Source: Gloeopeniophorella convolvens (lineage: Eukaryota > Basidiomycota > Agaricomycetes > Russulales). Taken from it: a stretch of DNA of 64,000 nucleotides. Of the stretch, positions 39,517 through 50,150 are shown piece by piece. Below the pieces are notes generated by a model. It was not told the DNA's origin. It searched no databases and was given only the letters and a program-made list of their open reading frames with translations. The stretch is from positions 806,001 to 870,000 of the forward strand of contig WTXD01000003.1 in NCBI GenBank assembly GCA_022496205.1, read 5' to 3'. The stretch's first letter is position 1, and each line of letters starts with the position of its first letter. Both the position numbers and the translations under genes were made by a program.

Positions 39517-41141
39517 ATGCTCCCTCGTCATCTCCGCCGCGCCGTCCCCGTCCCCGCCGCCCTCCGCGTCACTGCGCGCGCCCACCGCGCCGATGTGCTC
39601 GCCCCCCTGCGCTTCCGCCCGGTCCTAGGCGCAGCGCGCCCTTCCACTCGTCCTCCCGCCGCCGTGACGAGCTGCCCAAGTCACCCTTCCAGACCTTCGT
39701 CGACGTGCTCGCGAGGAGCTCAGGAAAAACCGCGAGCTCAGGAGAACGTCAAGCAGCTCCAGGGCGACGTCGACAAGCTCCAGGACTCGGAGGCCATGCG
39801 CAAGGCAGGCGCGTACGAGCGCGCGCGGGTGCGTCGTGGCGTGGCGTCGCCCGCAGCACCCAGGCTGACCGGCGACACCGCAGCTCACGTCAGCATCAAA
39901 GAGAACCCGCGCCTGCGCGCCGCCGCCGAGGAGCTCAGGAGCCGTGGCGTCAAGGTCGGCGACGCCGTTACCGAGGCGCTCAAGACGATGGAGGAGAGCG
40001 AGCTCGCCCGCGCGGTACGCGCCGCTTCCCTGGCCCTGCCCGCCTATAGTATGTCTCATGGTCCTACCAGATCTCGAGGGCGACCGCGGCCGTCTCGTCG
40101 ACGATCGCGTCGACGACCGAGCCGATCCGCAACACCGCAGCGTACAAGACGCTTGCCGAGACCCTCGTCGACGCACTCGACGACTCGGGTACCGCCAAGC
40201 ACGCTGGCTTTGAAGAGAAGGAGGCGCGCCGTGCGCGGCGCCAGCTGCGCCTCGCCAAGGCCGGCAAGGAGGGCCGCATCAAGGCGCGCGTCGCCGCCAA
40301 CCCCGAGTGCGTCCCGCGCACGCCGTCGCTCTGCTATGACTGATGTGCGCCCAGAGCGGGTGAGGCGCTCGTCCTGCACGCGTCGTCGCCGCGGCAGGAG
40401 CGCTGGCAGCAGCTCAAGGCGACGAACCCGCTGCTGCGCAGGGTCGGCGAGCTGCACGCGGCGTATCAGGAGTCGGAGCACCCGGTCGTTGCGTCGATGC
40501 GCTCGGTGACGTCGACGGTCGCGGCGTGGTTCGATGAGAACGAGACGGCGCGCGTGCTGCGCAGCATGAAGCTGCTCGACCCCGCCTTTACAATGGAAGC
40601 GTTCGAGCGCGAGCTGCGCGAGTACATCGTGCCCGAGGTCGTCGACGCGTACCTGAGCGCGGACAACGAGGCGCTGCGCGCGTGGTGTTCCGAGGCGGTG
40701 CGTCCCTCCCTTCCTCTCTGGCGTGTGCTGGCGCTGACGCGGCGGCGCAGACGTACAACGTGCTGTGGGCGACGATGGAGCAGTACCTGCGGCAGGGCCT
40801 GACGCCCGACTCGAAGGTGCTCGACATCCGCCAGGTGGACGTGAGCGCGGGGCGCTTCCTCGAGGACGGCATCCCCGTGTTCGTGATCACGTTCACGACG
40901 CAGGAGGTGCTCCTCTTCCGCGACCGCAAGACGCGCGAGGTCGCCGTCGGCGCGGAGGACCGCGTCGAGCAGTGCACGTACGCCGCCGTCGTCACGCGCG
41001 TCGAGGAGGAGCTCGACAACGAGCTCACCGGCGGCTGGAAAGTTATCGAGGTGCGTGTTTGCGCAGGACGCGTGGGCTCGGCGCCGGTGCTGACGAGACG
41101 TTGTGCAGATGGCGCGCCGGTCGGGGCGCGCGTACCTATAA
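39517..41141 (+). CDS. TIM44: Tim44, matrix-side subunit of the TIM23 import motor
   Basis: From ATG 39517 a basic presequence (MLPRHLRRAVPVPAALRV) is followed by RRRDELPKSPFQTFVDVL, a Lys/Glu-rich helix (ENVKQLQGDVDKLQDSEAMR), LRAAAEELRSRGVKVGDAVT, then KEGRIKARVAANPE and the C-terminal Tim44 domain (FDENETARVLRSMKLLDPAF, YLRQGLTPDSKVLDIRQVDV, DRVEQCTYAAVVTRVEEELD, GGWKVIEMARR). Tim44 tethers mtHsp70 to the TIM23 channel. The region 39600-39745 needs three single-base insertions to stay in one frame (one between 39600 and 39660, one near 39710, one near 39738), each in a short C run. Downstream the frame is clean through three introns to the stop at 41139-41141. Consensus errors are the simplest explanation, as Tim44 is essential and single copy. 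Confidence 0.88.
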
Positions 41142-41537
41142 CGGCCGCCCGCCTTGGGCATGCCTCGCCCGCAAAACCGCGCCACCGCGCAGCATCGCAC
41201 TCGCACGCACGACACGCATCGCACGCTCTCGCCACTGACATCGCACGATCCTCATCACCACCCACCACCACTCTGGGAGATACATCCACATATATATACG
41301 CATATATTAATCGTCGCTTTTCTGATAGACCTGCGCAACACTAGATTGGCCGCATTGAACTGGACTGTCTACATGCACGGGTGTCCCGTGTGTGTGAGCA
41401 GGGCTCCGTAAGCCAATAGAGCCCATGTGCGCGAGATAGAGAGGGGGTAAAACAGGTATACGGCGCAGCAGTGCGAGAGAAACATTATGGAGATGTTTAT
41501 GGTACATACAAATACGGTGGTCGCGAACGCGCGCAGC
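41142..41537. other. Convergent intergenic interval TIM44 / SUR2
   Basis: Short 3'-3' region; includes an AT-rich TATATATACGCATATAT stretch near 41290. No gene recognised. Confidence 0.6.
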
Positions 41538-42538
41538 TCACGAGCTCTTGACCTTGGCGCGGCGATCCTCAATGTCGCGGCGCGTCATGCGCGTGCCGAG
41601 GATGACATCCCAGTGGATGAACCACGGCTGGGAAAAGTTGGACTTGATGCCGACGACCTGGTGGTGGATGTCGTGGTAGTCGGCCGTGTTGCCGCTGAAC
41701 AGCTGCAACGGGTCGAACGGGAGGCGGTACCCGCAGTGGTCGTCGACCGTCTTGCACGTCGAGATCACAAAGAAGAACGTGGCTTGCCGCACGCTCAGCT
41801 GCGCCGCGGCCTCCCCGAGCACTGCGCCGATCGAGTCGAGCAGGAAACCCTCGACTGGGTGGTTGTACAGCGCGCCGTACGCGTAGGGCACGTAAGCCGG
41901 TGGTGCACCGAGTGGAGGTGCTTGTAGAGGAACTTGTTTATGTGCATTGCGCGGTGGAGGAAGTACTGCCAGTATCCAGGACGACCCTATGAACACGGCG
42001 CATCAGCGGGTTTAGAGGGCCAAAAAGGGCTGCTGCCGTACATGGCGACAAAAGCTGCGCAGTAGGGATGAACCACCAGTACACCGCGTATGCGAGCTGC
42101 GGAGTCGCGTCCTTGACGAGCGCGCGCGCAGCGCTCGGCCGAAGAGCTGCGCGGCGTAGGTGGAGATGGTCAGGCGAGAGCGCGGGTCTCGGCTGCGTGG
42201 TCGGCGCGGCTGGGCGCCTCCTCGACCCAGAGGAGGCCGAGGACGGTCTGGAGGGCCTGCTGGAAGAGCACGGCCCAGAAAACCTGGGAGCGCGTGGCGA
42301 GGTTGCGCGCGGCGACCTCGGCCGAGTCGTGTATCCGGTGACGCTCAAGCCATTTTGAGCTGGAGAGGTCGAAGAGGTGGAAGAGGGCCGAGGTGAGCCA
42401 GTAGGCGGGGAGGGGCGCGATGGCGGCGAGGACGGGGTCCGAGAGCCAGGGGACGAGAGATTTTGCGGGTGAGTAGTAGAAGGGGTGGGTGTGGAAGAGG
42501 GGGTCGTCTGGAAACGCTGTTGCGTTGTAGGACGACAT
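41538..42538 (-). CDS. SUR2: Sphinganine C4-hydroxylase, with several apparent frameshifts
   Basis: Start at 42538 (MSSYNATAFPDDPLFHTHPF). The text then follows fungal SUR2: FHLFDLSSSKWLERHRIHDS, VFWAVLFQQALQTVLGLLWV, LVKDATPQLAYAVYWWFIP, then FLYKHLHSVHH, VPYAYGALYNHPVEGFLLDS, CKTVDDHCGYRLPFDPLQLF, NTADYHDIHHQVVGIKSNFS and HWDVILGTRMTRRDIEDRRA. The His clusters (HSVHH, HDIHH) bind the di-iron centre of fatty-acid-hydroxylase family enzymes; the enzyme makes phytosphingosine in the ER. At least three 1-nt frame changes are needed (about 42120-42190, 41969-41974 before QYFLHRAMH, and 41893-41897 before YVPYAYG). The stop and both ends are normal. Only 161 bp separate its start from that of the divergent UCH gene. 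Confidence 0.85.
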
Positions 42539-42699
42539 GAGTGTTGTGAGCAAGCGACCGACAGCAAAGCAAATATTCGACAACTCCGTATTGATATTCA
42601 ATACCCTCGGAGCCGTCACGTGCAGCGGATCTGTGGACCGCCTGGCGTCAGTGATCCCGCGTCATCCATCTCTGCCCCAGATACTTACTCAACATCACC

Positions 42700-43794
42700 A
42701 TGTCTCGCTGGATCCCCCTCGAAAGCAACCCAGAAGTAGGCTCAACCATGATGTATTTGCTCCTGATCTCTGATCTCCTCGTTTCAGCTCTTCAACAAGG
42801 TCCGTGCACTCAGTCTCTTGATTTCATGTCATCTTACCCCACACCCGCGGGCAGTGGGCACATAAAGTCGGTCTCCTTGAAAACGACGCCGAATTCGTGG
42901 ATATATACGGGTTGGATGAAGAAGTGCGTGGCGCTTGCATGTCCGGTCCCACACGAGCCCTTATAGTGTTGTAGCTCCTCAGCTTGATACCTCGGCCGGT
43001 AAAGGCAGTCATCCTTCTCTTCCCGATCCGAGGGAAGCTCGAAGAGCTCAGACAGACAGAGGAGGCACAAATCAAAGAAAAAGGACAGGTTCCCATTGAT
43101 CCTACAGTATTCTGGATCAAGCAAACCGTGCGTGCAGTCACCTTCCGTTCCAGCTGTCTGACATGCAAAGGATAGATCAGCAACGCGTGTGGCACGATCG
43201 GGCTCCTGCATGCACTGACCAATGCAAGTATGCTCCTATGATTTCAGGACTATACTGATGCGAAGCGTCCCAAAGGCCCAGGTTGTGTTCGAGCCCGAGA
43301 GTCCAATCGCCAAGTTCATCGACGAGTGCCAAGGCAGGTCACGCCACACGCGCTCGGAACGGCCACACTGATGCGCCCCGGATGTACAGACAAGACACCT
43401 CTGCAGCGAGCCAAATTCCTCGAGTCCACCGAGCTGTTCGCGACCGCACACGCGACGGCGGCCGCTGGTGGACAGACTGCGGTTCCGACTGATCTGGACA
43501 CCGACCTGCATTTCACGTGCTTCGTGCAAGCCCCCGATGCCTCGGCGCGCGAGGCAGAGGTGTCGACGGACGAGCGGCGGCTGATTGAGCTTGACGGTGG
43601 GCGCGCGGGACCAGTGGACCGTGGCAAGTCGACGGACTTGCTTGCCGTAAGTGACGCCTTGCATCAGGGTCCATGTACTGATACTACACGCCCTTCAGGA
43701 TGTTGCGAAATATGTCAAGGAGCAGATTATTCCCAAGGCGCCGAGCCTGGAGATCAGCATGATTGCGCTTGCAGGGGAGTTGCCTTCTGAGTGA
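42700..43794 (+). CDS. Ubiquitin C-terminal hydrolase, UCH family (YUH1/UCHL3-like)
   Basis: Exons 42700-42735, 42788-42799 (12 nt), 42855-42923, 42975-43127, 43176 onwards, and later ones to the stop at 43792-43794. The protein starts MSRWIPLESNPELFNKWAHK and carries the UCH active site: IKQT/ISNACGTIGLLHALTN with the catalytic Cys, DLHFTCFVQAP with the His, and LIELDGGRAGPVDRG with the Asp. It trims small adducts from the ubiquitin C-terminus and processes ubiquitin precursors. The intron at 43334-43389 appears to use a GC donor (AAG/GCAGGT), because that alone keeps DKTPLQRAKFLEST in frame and gives a normal 56-nt intron. The junction near 43230-43275 is not resolved cleanly and may hold a 1-nt error. 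Confidence 0.88.
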
Positions 43795-44128
43795 AGGAGG
43801 AGTGTGTGTAGGATTGGGACTAGGAGTGTACGAGGGTGGAATGAAAATGTACGAGACGTTGATGAGCCGAGTCGGACGCGACGCGCTGGTGGCGTAACGA
43901 CGCGTTGGCGCACGTCCGAGAAAGGAAATGGAGTGATTTTGCTAAAGTGAGCTGATTTCGCGAGTGAATTCTCGTTCGACCTCGCAAAAAGTAGATTTCG
44001 CCTGTGAGAGACTTCGCTTGCTTGCTCTCAGTCGAGAGGTGTCCAGATCTTCCCATCACCCGGCCCAGGTTTTTCCCTCTCCCTCTTTTATACCTCTAGC
44101 GAGAAACAAACCGCAGAGTATACGCACC

Positions 44129-45816
44129 ATGACGCGCTCTCACTCTTCCTACGACATCGTCATCGTCGGCGCTGGCATCGCTGGCTCTGCTCTTGCACAT
44201 GCGCTCTCTGCAGCCGCCTCCACTTCTCGCGCGGCACCTCTCCGCGTCGCGCTCCTCGAGCGTTCGCTGGAGGAACCAGACCGCATCGTCGGCGAGCTCC
44301 TCCAGCCTGGCGGCGTTGCAGCTCTCCGCTCTCTTGGCCTGGGTGACTGTCTCGAGGGCATCGACGCTATTCCCGTGCACGGCTACGCAGTCCTCGACGC
44401 GGGCAAGACCGTGCACATCCCATACCCCGACAACGCCGAGGGCCGCTCCTTCCACCACGGCCGCTTCGTCCAGAACCTGCGCAAGTACGCCAAGGCTTCG
44501 CCTGGCGTCGACGTCCTCGAGGCGACCGTCACAGACCTCATCGAGTGCCCGCATACGGGCCGCGTCCTCGGCGTGCAGGCGCGCCGCGAGGGCCGCGACG
44601 ACAAGGAGTCCTTCTACGCCGACCTCGTCGTCGTCGCCGACGGCTGCTTCTCCAACTTCCGCACCGCCGTCATGGGCGCCGCTGCGCACAAGCCCGTCGT
44701 GCGCGGCCACTTTGTCGGCGCCGTCCTCGAAGACGTCACACTCCCGATCCCCAAGCACGGCACCGTCGCCCTCATCAAGGGCCACGGCCCTGTGCTGCTA
44801 TACCAGATCGGCGAGCACGATACCCGCATCCTCATCGACGTCAAGAACCCGCTCCCGTCCGACCTCAAGGTGCGCCCCCTCCTCTCTCCTGACCGCACGT
44901 CCGCTCACGTAACCCCAGAACCACATCCTCACGAGCATCGTCCCGCAGCTGCCCGCGGCGCTGCACATCCCGATCCACGACGCGCTCGCCAAGGAGCGCC
45001 TGCGGCGCATGCCCAACTCGTTCCTCCCGCCCGTCGAGCAGGGCGCGCCACACACCAAGGAGGGCGTCCTGCTCCTCGGTGACGCGTGGAACATGCGCCA
45101 CCCGCTCACCGGCGGCGGCATGACCGTCGCGCTCGCAGACGTCGCGCTGCTCGCGCCGCTGCTCGCCGCCGCGCCCGACCTCGCCGACGCGCACGCGCTC
45201 GCCGAGCTGCTGCACCGCTGGCACTGGGCGCGCAAGCCGCTCGCCGCGACGATCAACATCCTCAGCGTCGCGCTGTACGACCTCTTTGGCGCGGACGGTG
45301 CGTGCGCGCCCGCGTGCGTGCGTGCGTGCTGGCGCTGAGCTGACGGCGCGCGCCGGTTTATTGCAGACGAGTACCTTGCGGTGCTGCGCACCGGGTGCTT
45401 CAAGTACTTCGAGCGCGGCGGCGAGTGCGTCCGCGGGCCCGTCTCGCTGCTCTCCGGGTACGCCCGCCCCCCTTGCGCCGCGGAGTGTCACTGACGCGCG
45501 CGCCCGCGCCTGCAGCCTCGCGCCGGACCCAGTGCTGCTATTCAACCACTTTTTCTCCGTCGCGGTCTATGCGGTCTGGGCACTCTTCGCGCACCCGCGG
45601 CAGGTGCACGTGCCCGGGCGGGAGAAGGCCGTGACCGTCATGCCGTCGCTGCTCGACTACCCCGCACTGCTCGTCACCGCCCTCCGCGCAGTAAGCGCCT
45701 TCCACTCTGTGCCTGTGCGGACTCTCCTGACCTGACGCACCTCCCCCGCTGCAGTTCTGGACGGCGATCGTGGTGTTTGCGCCGTTGTTGTGGACCGAGA
45801 TCCGCTGGTGGTAGAG
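44129..45816 (+). CDS. ERG1: Squalene epoxidase
   Basis: The first exon (to about 44869) gives MTRSHSSYDIVIVGAGIAGS, a GxGxxG FAD-binding motif, ERSLEEPDRIVGELLQPGGV, and the second FAD motif region SFYADLVVVADGCFSNFR. Later exons give LLGDAWNMRHPLTGGGMTVA, HWARKPLAATINILSVALYD and CFKYFERGGECVRGPVSLLS, ending in a hydrophobic C-terminal anchor (FWTAIVVFAPLLWTEIRWW). The enzyme converts squalene to 2,3-oxidosqualene in the ER, the first oxygen-requiring step of ergosterol synthesis and the target of allylamine antifungals. Strong C-ending codon bias and a TTTTATACC element at 44086-44094 suggest good expression. No N-terminal transmembrane segment precedes the Rossmann fold. Intact. Confidence 0.95.
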
Positions 45817-46033
45817 GCTGGACCGGGGGACGCCGTAGACGTCTTATCGTTATTTAACACGGGAGGCGCAGCCCGCCGTGCACGTATACATGTATGACCT
45901 TAGAATTAATGCGATATCAGTATTTCCCAACGATTTATGTGCTTGCCGCCGCCTGCAGTGTCCGAGACGATGGGAAAAGTCATGCTACAATTGATTGCTG
46001 CCAAAGATGCTCTACTCGGTGGTATGATCACGA

Positions 46034-48121
46034 TCACTCCTGGACAGGCTCCTCTGGCGGCGGGCCCTGCTCCTGCTGGCGCTCCTTCCGCGTTGCCTGC
46101 ACGACGTCGTCGACACGCAACAGCACGCGCGCGGCCTCGACGGCAGTCTTGAACGTCTGAATCTGCGCGCAAGAGGTGTACATGTGAGCCAGGGAAGCGT
46201 CGGGGGAGCGCCGCGCGCAAGTACCTTGACGCTCGCAGACTCGTACAGCCCGTACACCTTCATGTCGACGATCTTGCCCGTGTCGCCGTCGATGCCCCAC
46301 GAGTGCTCGCCGTTCGCGTGCTTCGCCTGCCCAAAGCCGCATCAGCATCACGACCGCCTCCGCGGCCAACAGACGAGGAAGGGAGGGGGGGAGCACGCAC
46401 GCGGAGCTCCGTGAGCGCGCGGATCGCGTTCCCGCCCGCGTTCTGCACGAGCGTGCGCGGGATGACCTCGAGCGCGTCCGCGACGGCGCGGAACGGGCCG
46501 GCCTCGACGCCCGTCACGCCGCGCGCTCGCGCGTGCAGCCCGACCGAGACCGCCATCTCGACCGCGCCGCCGCCCGGCACGAGCGCCGGGTTGAACACGA
46601 CGTTGCGCGCGACAGACATCGCGTCGGCCAGGTTGCGGTCGATCTCGTTCAGAATGTCCTTGGACGGCCCGCGCAGGAGGATCGTGCACGCTTTTGGGGT
46701 CGTGCACTCCGTCAGGAAGGTGAAGTATCTGCGGGTGGGTTAGTGTAGGGAGGAGGAGCGGAAGGGGGAGGGGGCGCGCACTCGTCGCCGATCTTCTCGA
46801 TGTTGAACAAGCCGCAGCGCGTGCCGATGTCCGCCTCGCGCAGGTCCTCGACGCGGTTCACGATCGTGCCGCCGACTGCGCGCGCGATGCGGTTGTTGTC
46901 CGACTTGCGCACGCGCCGGAGCGCAGAGACGCCCGCCTTGGCGAAGAAGTACTGCGCGTAGTCTATCGCCATGCACCATTCAGCGCTCATTTGTTCCTCA
47001 AGGCGGGCTACGCACCGGAAATGCCCTTCTCCGTGATGACGAGATCGGGCTTGAACTCGAGGATGCGGTCGACCAACGCCTTGACCTGCTCCTCCTCGAT
47101 CTGATTGATGCGCGCAAAGTCCGCCGCCTTGGAGATCTCGATGTTCGTCTGGCTCTCGCCCTTCTTGTACTCGAGCGGGCAGTCGAGCAGCACGATGCGC
47201 GGCTGGTGTATGCGGCGGCGCATCTGCGGGTGCACGATGTCCTTGTTGAGCATCACGCCGGACAGCACGCGGCTGTCCTCGATCTCGCCGCCGGGCACCT
47301 TCTCGACGCGCGCGTAGCGCTTGATGTCGACCGTGCGCACCCCCGCGTCGTCCGCCGCGACGGTGCGGATCGCGTCGAGTGCAAGGCGGCACATCAGGTC
47401 CGACCAGCGGATGACGAACTTGGTCCCGATCGAGGTCTTGATGAGCGCGAGCATCTGCGCGTCGTCGTTCGTGTCAATCGGCACGGAGATCTTGGAGATT
47501 ATCTCGAGCGCAGTCTGGAGCGCCTTGTTGTACGCCGAGATAATGACCACGGGGTGGATGTCGCGCTCGAGTTGCGACAGGGACTGGGCGAGGATCTCGC
47601 CGGCTGCAGTCCGAGTGAGCCATCTAGGGATGCGAGAGAGCAGGCAGCATACCCAAAACGATTACACTGGTCGTGCCATCTCCGCACTCCTCGTCTTGTG
47701 TCCGGCTAAGCTCGATCATGTTTTTTGCTGCAGGATGTGCGACGTCGATCTCACGGAGGATTGCGTTGCCATCATTTGTGAGACTTTGGGTCACGAAAGT
47801 CAGCAAAACCCCGCGCAAAACAAGATGGACACGCACACAATGCCTCCCATAGGATCGAGGATCATTTTAAGCATAGACTTTGGGCCAAGACATGTCCGAA
47901 TAACATCGGCGACCGTCTGTGTGGGGTAATGAGATCAAATTGTCGGAAAGCGGTAGATCCATGGCGCACTTTTGCAGCAGTGATATTGGATATCTGGGCC
48001 TTTCGCCCAGACTGCCGCTCAGGTGCGGAATCTGAGAGTCACGATGTAAGCAGCGGCCACTGAGAATAAACGAGCTGATCGTACTCATCACAAACACGGG
48101 GGTCTGACCTCCGAGCGACAT
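46034..48121 (-). CDS. CCT3: T-complex chaperonin (CCT/TRiC) gamma subunit
   Basis: Start at 48121: [12 protein letters not shown], then after an intron [47 protein letters not shown] and [19 protein letters not shown], the ATP-binding equatorial motifs of group II chaperonins. The apical and distal parts follow ([88 protein letters not shown]). The subunit-specific Cys-containing segment ([15 protein letters not shown]) identifies gamma. It folds actin, tubulin and WD-repeat proteins in the cytosol. Introns are short; the N-terminal exons are small. The gene is intact and ends 218 bp from ERG1 in convergent orientation. Confidence 0.95.
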
Positions 48122-48472
48122 TTTTGGGGCAGGATGTGGGGAGGGGGAGATGTCGATGAGGGTGCGTGTCGCGTCCAAATGCAAGTCGAGGCGATTTTGG
48201 ATGACAGAAATTGACGGCAGCGGTCCGCATACCCGGTGTCAGGCCAAAGCAGATCGTGACTCTGATTCTACGAGGCTGATCATGGGTATACTCGAGCTAA
48301 CATCTCATAGCATCTCATTCGTGGTGCGGTGATGGTATAGTGGAGCACAGATCGCGGGTATAGACACGATACAAGGTAAGATAATACAGATGCGCTACAT
48401 ACATGACGGCGATCCCAAAACTTCAAGGGGGTCCAGAGAACCAAGTAGGGACAGATGTGCCATCATGGACAT

Positions 48473-50150
48473 GTCAACAAGAGACCGGAAAGTGCGTCCT
48501 GGAGCCAGAGAGGTTATGCGCGTTTTACGACCGAGAAGAGGAGCACACACCTTTTCTTCCACGCTGTCCGAGAACAACATCATGGACTGCTCGCCGTTGC
48601 CAAACACGAGGGCGAACGAGTGCGGGATCGAGCGCAGTTCCTCGAACCCCTCGTGCCATTCTTTGGTAGAAGGCGAAGCATCTTTCAGCACGACGACGTC
48701 CAGAGGGACATTGCCGACATCCTATCCCGGCCTTAGATACCCCGCAACGACTGATCAACGGAAACGCACCTTGTCTGATTTGTAGAACCTCATCAGCGTG
48801 TCCGTCAGCTGGAAGTACCGCCGCTTCCATGAGACCGACTGCGCGCTCTGCACGGTGACCCACCCCGTCAACATCATGCTGTCGCCCGTCATGCGGCTCT
48901 CGCGCCGCCGCTTGTGCGCCGCCGCCCGCGCCGCCTCTCTCCGCTCCATCGCCTTGCGCTTGAGCTCCTCCTCCGCCCGCGCGAGCTCCTCGAGCCTGCG
49001 CACCTCCTCGAGCCGCCACTCCTCGAGCCTCTGCGCCTCCTCTGCGCGTTTTTCTGCGTCCCGGCGTCGGCGGTCCGCGCGATCCTGCACTCGACGCTCC
49101 TCCGCCGTGCGCTCCTCCTCCTCCCGTGCAGCGCGCGCCGCGGCGATGCGCTCGAGGTCGTGCTCGAGCTGCGCGCGCCGCGTACGTTCCTCCTCCTCCG
49201 CCATGCGCGCCTCCTTCTCGCGCTGGAGCTTGATGCGTGCCTGCCGCACCTCCTCCTCGTGCCGTGCCTCGCGGTCCTCGAGCTCCGCCGCCCGCCGCGC
49301 AGCATCGCGCTGCAGCTTGCGCGTGCGCGGATCGCCAAAGTTCGGCGGGCCGCGCAGCGAGACGTAGTTCATTGGCTCGGATGCAGTGCGCGCGACGGGC
49401 CCCGGCGCGCGGGGTAGGTCTTTTTCGCGGTTCTGCGGCTCGGAGGGGGCACGGACTATGCGGATGGGGGAGGAGGGCATCGCTTCGAGGATCGCCGCTG
49501 TGTTAATGTCTTCGAGACGGGCTACGGTCAACGTGGCTTGTGGTGCCTGGCCGCAGTTGTAGCGCTTGGCGTGGCGGTGCAGAGAGTGATGGGGAGGCCC
49601 ACCTTGAACCAAGCCTGGACAGTGCGCGAGGCCACAGATGTGCGTGCTGAAGATGCGAGTCCTTGGTTGGAGGGGCGATCAGGGGCAGGGAAAGTGGCGG
49701 GGACGCACCTTTGCGCAGGCCAGAAGTACTTTCGGGAATATATGTGATTGTGGCAAAGTGGCTGATGGCGTCCACGGGTACGCGAACAAACGCAAAGAAT
49801 ACGGATTGTTCGGATTGTGCCATGTGCTGTTTGAGCTCGCTCAGGCCCTGCGATCCAGCCGCAACGAGCTTCAGCCCGGGAGACCACTGTGAGCGGGGTA
49901 GGAGTCGGGAAATGAGTGTGCATTCGCGATGGACGGGCTCCGGAAAGCCGACCTTGCCATAGCTAAGAAGCAGCCTGTCGGCGGGCGGGTGGTGGTGTTA
50001 GACTGGTCACACCAATCGAGCAGAGAGCGGGGGCGAGACGGACCAGTTGAGCGTGCCTTCCTGCGCGATGCTCCGATACGCCATCCGGATGTCGGGGTCG
50101 TGGGACTCGGACCCCGTCAAGTCAGTATTGCGAGAGACCATGGCGACCAT
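48473..50150 (-). CDS. ADF-H, coiled-coil and PH domain protein
   Basis: Start at 50150 (or the second ATG at 50141): MVAMVSRNTDLTGSESHDPD, then an actin-depolymerising-factor homology fold (YRSIAQEGTLNWLLLSYGK, WSPGLKLVAAGSQGLSELKQ, FFAFVRVPVDAISHFATITY). The middle is a ~150-residue Arg/Glu-rich coiled coil (about 48930-49330; repeated EEER, RRLEELARAEEELKRK). Then comes a PH domain (MLTGWVTVQSAQSVSWKRRY, FQLTDTLMRFYKSDK, PHSFALVFGNGEQSMMLFSD), ending SGLLLTCP. The architecture suggests a cortical actin or membrane-binding adaptor related to coactosin-like proteins; its exact role is not known to me. The GC-rich coiled coil produces long false frames on the other strand. Exon borders around the ADF-H to linker junction (49500-49735) are approximate. 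Confidence 0.78.

Noticed and set aside
48798..49417. Long plus-strand frames rich in Arg/Ser/Leu
   Set aside because: Shadows of the Glu/Arg coiled coil encoded on the minus strand.
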